In this document: positions 31,040-35,161 of the stretch, piece by piece
Layout: each line of letters opens with the position of its first letter
How positions within the stretch are numbered: the stretch's first letter is position 1
NCBI GenBank assembly: GCA_028278205.1
Contig: JANQES010000079.1
Coordinates: forward strand, 1-35,161
Direction of reading: 5' to 3'
DNA: 35,161 nt
Source of the DNA: Rhodothermales bacterium
Lineage (GTDB): Bacteria; Bacteroidota; Rhodothermia; Rhodothermales; Bin80
Program-made: the position numbers and the translations under genes
Notes under the pieces: generated by a model
Told to the model about the DNA's origin: nothing
What the model saw: the letters and a program-made list of their open reading frames with translations, nothing else
Database searches by the model: none

Positions 31040-31126
31040 TTAGAGAAGCAGGCCGATTCGGCTAAAAAATCCCCCCACCGTCAGCGCGAGAAACACGGCG
31101 CTTCCCGTAGCAACGCCCAGCTTTCG
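31040..31126 (-). pseudogene. Possible 3' remnant of a membrane-protein gene
   Basis: On the minus strand an open stretch of about 28 codons without a start reads KLGVATGSAVFLALTVGGFF then SRIGLLL and a stop at 31040. Its hydrophobic, GxxxG-like character looks like the last membrane helix of a lost gene. The upstream part would run into the sulfatase gene and is absent. It could be chance, since GC-rich DNA often gives such frames. Confidence 0.3.
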
Positions 31127-31131
31127 ATGGC

Positions 31132-33297
31132 ATGAAGATCTTATTTTTCAAGGATATCGACCAGGATCATGCACGCGCCGTCTCACGGTCTACGGCCTTC
31201 CGCATGGGGATGCTGTTCGGTCCGGCGGCGCTGCTGTTGGCGGTGATCCGGCTGCTGGAGCACTCGATGCTCAAAGCGATGGGCGTTCGCGAGGTCGGCG
31301 CGGTGTTGGGCGAGTCGGCGGCGCCCCTCTTTAGTATTCTTTTTGTGACGATGGCGCTGGGCTGGGCGGCCTACGCCGCGTGGCCCTACGTGCGGCCCGT
31401 CTGGGTCATGGCCGGGACGGTGATTCTGGGCGCCGGCTTGCTGTTCTGGGCCAAGATTCTGTTGCCGCCGTGGATGGCCGGGTGGGTCAATCTTGACGTC
31501 TTCCAGGTGCTCCGGTGGGATCTGCTGACGCTGCTGGTGTTGGCCCTGGCCTGCGCCCTGATCGTAGACCGCCTCGACGGCTGGATGCGGGTGGTGAGCC
31601 TCGGCCTGATCCACGCGCTGATCCCGCTGCTCTTGCTGCTGCCGATCTTCGAGTTGGGCGTCATCCTCTCGATGGGCTCGCCGCTGGACGGGTCGCTGCT
31701 GTCCTATTCGATCCGTCATCTGGGCGAGTTGGCCCCGGTGCTTGCCAGCGAGATGAGTCCGTTCCGGGTGATGCTGCTGGCGCTGCCGCTGCTGATCACG
31801 CTCCTGCCGCTCGTCCTCGAACGCCTGCCGGCCCTGCGCCGGTGGATCCTCGACGCCGCGCCGGGCACCGACGTTGTGCCGGCCTGGCAGGCTGCGCTGG
31901 CGCCGGTGCCGCTGGTGCTGCTGCTGGCGCTGGCCCCGTCCACCGAGCTACCGCCCACGCATCGCACGATCTCGTACGCCGGCATGACACAGAGCATCCT
32001 CGAAGACACCAACTTCGAACCCGACGACCTCGCCGGCCTGACGACGCCCGCCGCGCCGCCGTTCGACACCAGAACCCTCCGCTTCGTCCCGACCGACACC
32101 ACGCGCCGCCTCAACGTGGTCGTCGTCATTCTGGAATCTGTCCGGAGCCGTTCGACGACACCCTACAACCCGACGCTCGCCACCACGCCTTTCCTCGACG
32201 ATCTGGCCCGGCGGTCACTGCTCGTCGAAAACATGTACGCGCTCATCTCCTACACCAACAAATCGCTCGTGCCGATCCTCGGCGGGGTCTATCCCGAACT
32301 GAGCCGCGACATCGTCGAGGGCCGTCCGGGCGCTGTGCCGGCTGCCGGGTTGCCGGCCTTGCTCCAGCCTCACGGTTACCGCTCGGCCTTTTTCACGCCC
32401 GCGCAGATGGCCTTCGAGAACAAAGATGTGATCTTGCAAAATCTGGGGTTCGAGGGGATTTACGGTGATGCCACGTACGACAAAACGAGCTTCGATCAGG
32501 CCAACTACTTCGGCTATGAAGACCGCGTCATGCTCGAACCCAGCCTCGCCTGGGTCGATGAGACCGTCGCGCAGGATCAGCCCTTCTTCTTGAGCTACCT
32601 CACACTGACGGCCCATCACAGCTATCACACCCCGGAATCGTTCGGAAAAAAACAGTTCGACGACGACGAACACCTCAACGACTACCTCAACGCGGTGTAT
32701 TATACCGACGCCTTCTTGAAGGATCTCTTCGACGGCTTCGAACGGCGCGGATTGATCGACTCGACGCTCTTCATCATCCTGAGCGACCACGGCGAAGCCT
32801 TCGGAGAACACGGCCAAAAGACGCACGGCGACGTCATCTGGGATGAGGCGATGCAGGTGCCTGCGCTCGTCTACAACCCGGTGCTCTTCCCCGAAAGCGG
32901 CCGCATCGCCGGCAACCGTTCGCAAATCGACGTGATGCCGACGATTGCTGACGCGCTGGGCTATCGGATCGAAGGCGGCCTGTATCCGGGCTTCTCGCTG
33001 CTTCAGGACGTGCCCGAAGGCCGCGCCGTCTATCACAGCGCCCGCGACGCCAACCTCGCCATGGCGATGCGCCAGGATTCGCTCAAGTTTTTCTATTTCA
33101 ACCGGCGCCAGCCCATGCAGGTCTTCGACACCCGCAACGACCCCCAGGAACGTTTCGACCTCGCCGCGCAGATCTCGCCCAGCCTGCTCAAGACGGTCGA
33201 ACTCAAACTGCTGCTCTGGCGACGCGGTGTGCAACTGGTCTATCAGGATCAGCTTTCACCCGATGAATTTTTTGCCAACGTCAGCACGAACCAGTAA
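31132..33297 (+). CDS. LtaS-like sulfatase-fold membrane enzyme (phosphoglycerol/phosphoethanolamine transferase type)
   Basis: This 721-residue protein has about seven N-terminal membrane helices (to about 275) and a periplasmic alkaline-phosphatase/sulfatase domain. Motifs are VVVVILESVRSRS (metal-binding Glu), ALISYTNKSLVPILGG with Thr375 as the likely nucleophile, THHSYHTP-like TAHHSYHTP, and LSDHGEAFGEHG (metal-binding Asp-His). These match the lipoteichoic-acid synthase and MdoB families, which transfer phosphoglycerol or related groups from lipid to glycans. In a Gram-negative setting the target may be a periplasmic or surface glycan. Its place next to the polysaccharide genes supports this but does not prove it. 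Thr, not Cys or Ser, makes true arylsulfatase activity unlikely. Confidence 0.87.
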   Translation: MKILFFKDIDQDHARAVSRSTAFRMGMLFGPAALLLAVIRLLEHSMLKAMGVREVGAVLGESAAPLFSILFVTMALGWAAYAAWPYVRPVWVMAGTVILGAGLLFWAKILLPPWMAGWVNLDVFQVLRWDLLTLLVLALACALIVDRLDGWMRVVSLGLIHALIPLLLLLPIFELGVILSMGSPLDGSLLSYSIRHLGELAPVLASEMSPFRVMLLALPLLITLLPLVLERLPALRRWILDAAPGTDVVPAWQAALAPVPLVLLLALAPSTELPPTHRTISYAGMTQSILEDTNFEPDDLAGLTTPAAPPFDTRTLRFVPTDTTRRLNVVVVILESVRSRSTTPYNPTLATTPFLDDLARRSLLVENMYALISYTNKSLVPILGGVYPELSRDIVEGRPGAVPAAGLPALLQPHGYRSAFFTPAQMAFENKDVILQNLGFEGIYGDATYDKTSFDQANYFGYEDRVMLEPSLAWVDETVAQDQPFFLSYLTLTAHHSYHTPESFGKKQFDDDEHLNDYLNAVYYTDAFLKDLFDGFERRGLIDSTLFIILSDHGEAFGEHGQKTHGDVIWDEAMQVPALVYNPVLFPESGRIAGNRSQIDVMPTIADALGYRIEGGLYPGFSLLQDVPEGRAVYHSARDANLAMAMRQDSLKFFYFNRRQPMQVFDTRNDPQERFDLAAQISPSLLKTVELKLLLWRRGVQLVYQDQLSPDEFFANVSTNQ

Positions 33298-33404
33298 CGC
33301 TCGTGTGAAAATTTATGACCAGCAAAAACAGGCCCTTGTTCTCCGTTTCAAATCGCGTATTTTGCGTTTCCGAGGCGTTTTTTTCCCACCAACAACAGTC
33401 CTCG

Positions 33405-33992
33405 ATGAACACTACCCCCCCAGCCCTCATGCTGCTCATCATGGCAGCCGTCACGCTCAGTGCGTGCTTCTCTTCCCAGACGGCCAGCGTCAACACGCCC
33501 GGCTGGATCGACGAGAATCCCAATCTCCAGTACGACTTCACCCTCCCCATCTACAACCATCCGGTCTACCTCGGCGTTAAGGTCAACGTCTCGTTCAGCG
33601 GCATGGCCAGTTTCTACCTGCTGCGCAGCGACGAGCCCTACAGGCGGATCAAATCGGTCAGCCTGACTTTCGAAGAGCAAGCGTATCTGGCGAGCCTTTT
33701 CGAAGAAGCCAATTTCGCCACGTATCCGGACGTCGTTCCGTCGAACGGCCAGGTGGGCACACCGCCGAGCGCCATTCGGATCGGCTATCGGACCGGGCAA
33801 GACCACCCCACTCAGATCGTGCATGGCGCCGTCTCGAAGAAACGCAACGAAGACGCCTATCCCGATGGCTTTTTCGCGTTGCTCGACGGGCTGACGGCTT
33901 TTGCCGCCGGCAAACTCAACGCTTCAGCTTCGGGTAAACATGCCGGTCTGATTCGGACACCGGATCGACGGGTGGCGGCGAAGAAGCCATAA
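33405..33992 (+). CDS. Lipoprotein of unknown function
   Basis: The protein is 195 residues from ATG 33405 (MNTTPP). An upstream in-frame start at 33315 would bury the signal sequence. A lipoprotein signal is clear (LMLLIMAAVTLSAC, lipobox LSAC). The mature part has beta-rich segments (YDFTLPIYNHPVYLGVKVNVSFSGMASFYLLRSDEPYRRIKSVSLT) and a helix (FEEQAYLASLFEEANFA). I recognise no family with certainty. Its last 25 or so codons (33916-33992) overlap the end of the convergent Fe-S protein gene on the other strand. That tail is rich in Lys and Arg and may be an extension beyond the folded domain. Confidence 0.7.
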   Translation: MNTTPPALMLLIMAAVTLSACFSSQTASVNTPGWIDENPNLQYDFTLPIYNHPVYLGVKVNVSFSGMASFYLLRSDEPYRRIKSVSLTFEEQAYLASLFEEANFATYPDVVPSNGQVGTPPSAIRIGYRTGQDHPTQIVHGAVSKKRNEDAYPDGFFALLDGLTAFAAGKLNASASGKHAGLIRTPDRRVAAKKP

Positions 33993-34884
33993 CCACGTCC
34001 GGAAAAAGTTTGGTCTTGAACCCGTCGAAGTCGCGCGCCCATTCTTTGTGATTGTAGACGCAGACGGGCAGGCAGATCGAGCAATAGTTGTATTGGGCGA
34101 AGTAGGGAAAACACCGCCCGGTATCGACGACGTAGCGGTCGTAGCCGAGGTGGTCTTTGCCCGCCGTGGGGTCGCGTTCGTCGGGGATGGCGTTGGCGGG
34201 GCAGTATTTGCGGCAGGCGCGGCACGCATCGCAAAACGCCGCGATGCCCGCATCGATGGGCCGGTCGAGCGTCATGGGGATGGACGTGGCGACGCTGCCC
34301 ATCCGAAAGAGCGGCCCCAGTTCCGGGTGGATGATCGATCCATGCCGCCCCAACTCGCCGAAGCCTGCTTTTAATCCGATGGGGATGTGCAGCAAGTCGC
34401 TATCGCCGAGGGGGTGTTCGATCTGGCACGAATAGCCGAGGCTGCGGATGAAATCGGCCAGCGCAATCACCGTCTCGCCGAGGCTGTGATACACGCGTAA
34501 ACACTCGATGGCCGCCTCCCGCGAGGGCACCGTCTGAAACGCCCGCCACCGCATCCGCTGGCCCACCGCCACCGCATATTTTTCTTCTACACGCCGCCCC
34601 CGATACAAATCCTCCGGCTCGATCTCGCAGATCCCCACAATATCCGCCCCCACCTCCTTCGCCTTCGCCTTGACGATCTTCGCCGCTTCCTCCGGCGAGG
34701 CGAACACATGCCGTTCCGCCGCCACCGGCCCCGCAAAGCGCGGATACTGCTCCTCGTAGATCTGGCGCAGGATTTCATCGCCTTCCGGAATGTCGATCGT
34801 CCGCCCGCCGGCACCGTCGTACCATTCCTGCCACGCAAAGGCCGGTGGCGATTTGGCGTTGGCTTTGACCATGAATTTTGACAT
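33916..34884 (-). CDS. Double [4Fe-4S] protein, QueG/reductive-dehalogenase-like
   Basis: This 322-residue protein has a C-terminal double cluster: FCDACRACRKYCPANAIPDE (Cys-x2-Cys-x2-Cys-x3-Cys-Pro) and then CFPYFAQYNYCSICLPVC. The middle region (VGADIVGICEIEPEDLY, ECLRVYHSLGETVIALADFIRSLGYSCQIEHPLGDSDLLHIPIGLKAGFGELGRHGSIIHPELGP) resembles the cobalamin-binding part of epoxyqueuosine reductases and reductive dehalogenases. No Tat signal is visible, so it is probably cytoplasmic. That argues against a respiratory dehalogenase. It is not clearly QueG either, because the usual N-terminal catalytic pattern is not obvious. The substrate is unknown. The start ATG at 34884 is followed by MVKANAKSPPAF; GTG or ATG alternatives are less attractive. 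Confidence 0.8.
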   Translation of the reverse strand: MSKFMVKANAKSPPAFAWQEWYDGAGGRTIDIPEGDEILRQIYEEQYPRFAGPVAAERHVFASPEEAAKIVKAKAKEVGADIVGICEIEPEDLYRGRRVEEKYAVAVGQRMRWRAFQTVPSREAAIECLRVYHSLGETVIALADFIRSLGYSCQIEHPLGDSDLLHIPIGLKAGFGELGRHGSIIHPELGPLFRMGSVATSIPMTLDRPIDAGIAAFCDACRACRKYCPANAIPDERDPTAGKDHLGYDRYVVDTGRCFPYFAQYNYCSICLPVCVYNHKEWARDFDGFKTKLFPDVVMASSPPPVDPVSESDRHVYPKLKR

Positions 34885-35032
34885 TTGACCTGGGTCAGGT
34901 TTGCGCTATGCCTTCATCCTCTGTCTCGATCGGCGTTGGCGTGTCAAAAATCATAAGGAAATGGATAAAATCGATTTCTGGCGGATTTGCGGAGGTCGAT
35001 GAGCCCGCCTTAACAGAAATTTTAAAAACTCC

Positions 35033-35060
35033 TTGACATTGCTTGATTATTTGATTTAAT
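35033..35060 (+). promoter_or_regulatory. Candidate promoter (TTGACA - 16 bp - TTTAAT)
   Basis: TTGACA at 35033-35038 and TTTAAT at 35055-35060 (five of six to the standard -10) are 16 bp apart in an AT-rich stretch. It would drive a plus-strand transcript leaving the window. Bacteroidota housekeeping sigma factors prefer a different -7 element, so this may be used by another sigma factor or reflect a transferred segment. Confidence 0.45.
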
Positions 35061-35117
35061 AAATGAGGGGTGGGCATTAATCGAGAGCGAGCCGAAATGG
35101 CTTGGTCGCCTGCAAGG

Positions 35118-35152
35118 GGTGCTGATGAATCGAATTGAAGACCATCAGCACC
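35118..35152. other. Hairpin GGTGCTGATG/CATCAGCACC at the window edge
   Basis: A 10-bp perfect stem with a 15-nt loop (35118-35127, 35143-35152) is flanked by TGCA on both sides. It lies about 60 bp downstream of the candidate promoter and could be a leader structure, an insertion-sequence end or an RNA gene start. The rest of 34885-35117 shows no gene; the 60-codon minus-strand frame at 34895-35077 has no supporting features. Confidence 0.5.
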
Positions 35153-35161
35153 TGCAACGAG

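Noticed and set aside
31052..31069. Rho-independent terminator (GCCGATTCGGC then A-run)
   Set aside because: The stem is only 5 bp, and the A-run is on the wrong side for either a plus- or a minus-strand terminator.
34895..35077. Minus-strand gene of 60 codons
   Set aside because: No ribosome site, domain or operon context, and it crosses the promoter-like AT-rich region.

Overview
The window comes from a GC-rich Gram-negative bacterium, most likely in the Bacteroidota/Rhodothermota sphere. Pointers are a DUF4783-type secreted protein, a secreted tricorn-like protease with a Bacteroidota-style signal peptide, lipoproteins, and a Wzx/Wzy exopolysaccharide locus. This placement is an inference from gene content; no rRNA, tRNA or other marker gene was found.

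Layout. Positions 1-860 hold a degenerate repeat block and a sodium:solute symporter pseudogene with its middle deleted. Positions 984-2526 (minus) are a visibly AT-richer, operon-like island: a fungal-type cytosine deaminase, a small membrane protein and a uridine-phosphorylase-like enzyme. Positions 2601-5320 (minus) encode a two-subunit molybdenum hydroxylase (2Fe-2S small subunit and Tat-exported large subunit). Positions 5779-12977 carry a tricorn-like protease, an AT-richer FRG-domain gene with a ribbon-helix-helix partner, a TylF-like methyltransferase, a ParE/Phd-type toxin-antitoxin pair and an S41 lipoprotein. Positions 13125-17882 (minus) hold a very large membrane histidine kinase and a DUF4783 protein. 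Positions 18197-30821 are a surface-polysaccharide region: UDP-xylose synthase, a 2-hydroxyacid dehydrogenase, Wzy/O-antigen ligase, Wzx, two GT4 glycosyltransferases, a methyltransferase, a WecG/TagA glycosyltransferase, GDP-mannose 3,5-epimerase and a WbaP-type initiating transferase. Positions 31132-34884 hold an LtaS-like sulfatase-fold membrane enzyme, a lipoprotein and a double 4Fe-4S (QueG/reductive-dehalogenase-like) protein. The window ends in an AT-rich stretch with a promoter-like site and a hairpin.

How the genes fit together. WbaP would load the first sugar on undecaprenyl phosphate. The GT4 and WecG enzymes would extend it, using sugars such as UDP-xylose and GDP-L-galactose/gulose. 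Wzx would flip the unit and Wzy would polymerise it. The order is syntenic rather than one operon, because the cluster is split by strand changes and repeats.

The most unusual signal is between the genes. Most longer intergenic gaps contain a hairpin or array built from alternating near-copies of a short 'word' of about 7-11 nt. The word differs from gap to gap (GATTTTGGATTTTA-like, GGCAAATGGCAAA-like, GTCATGGGTCATGA-like, TTCAAAGTTCAAAG-like and so on) but the architecture is the same. Several are interrupted by GC-rich mini-hairpins with GAA/GAAG loops. One 33-nt interrupter is shared by two hairpins made of different words and shows a compensatory base-pair swap. A second family, built on the palindrome GCCCCGTAGGGGC, also shows compensatory changes. 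These modular intergenic structures are the best candidate here for something undescribed.
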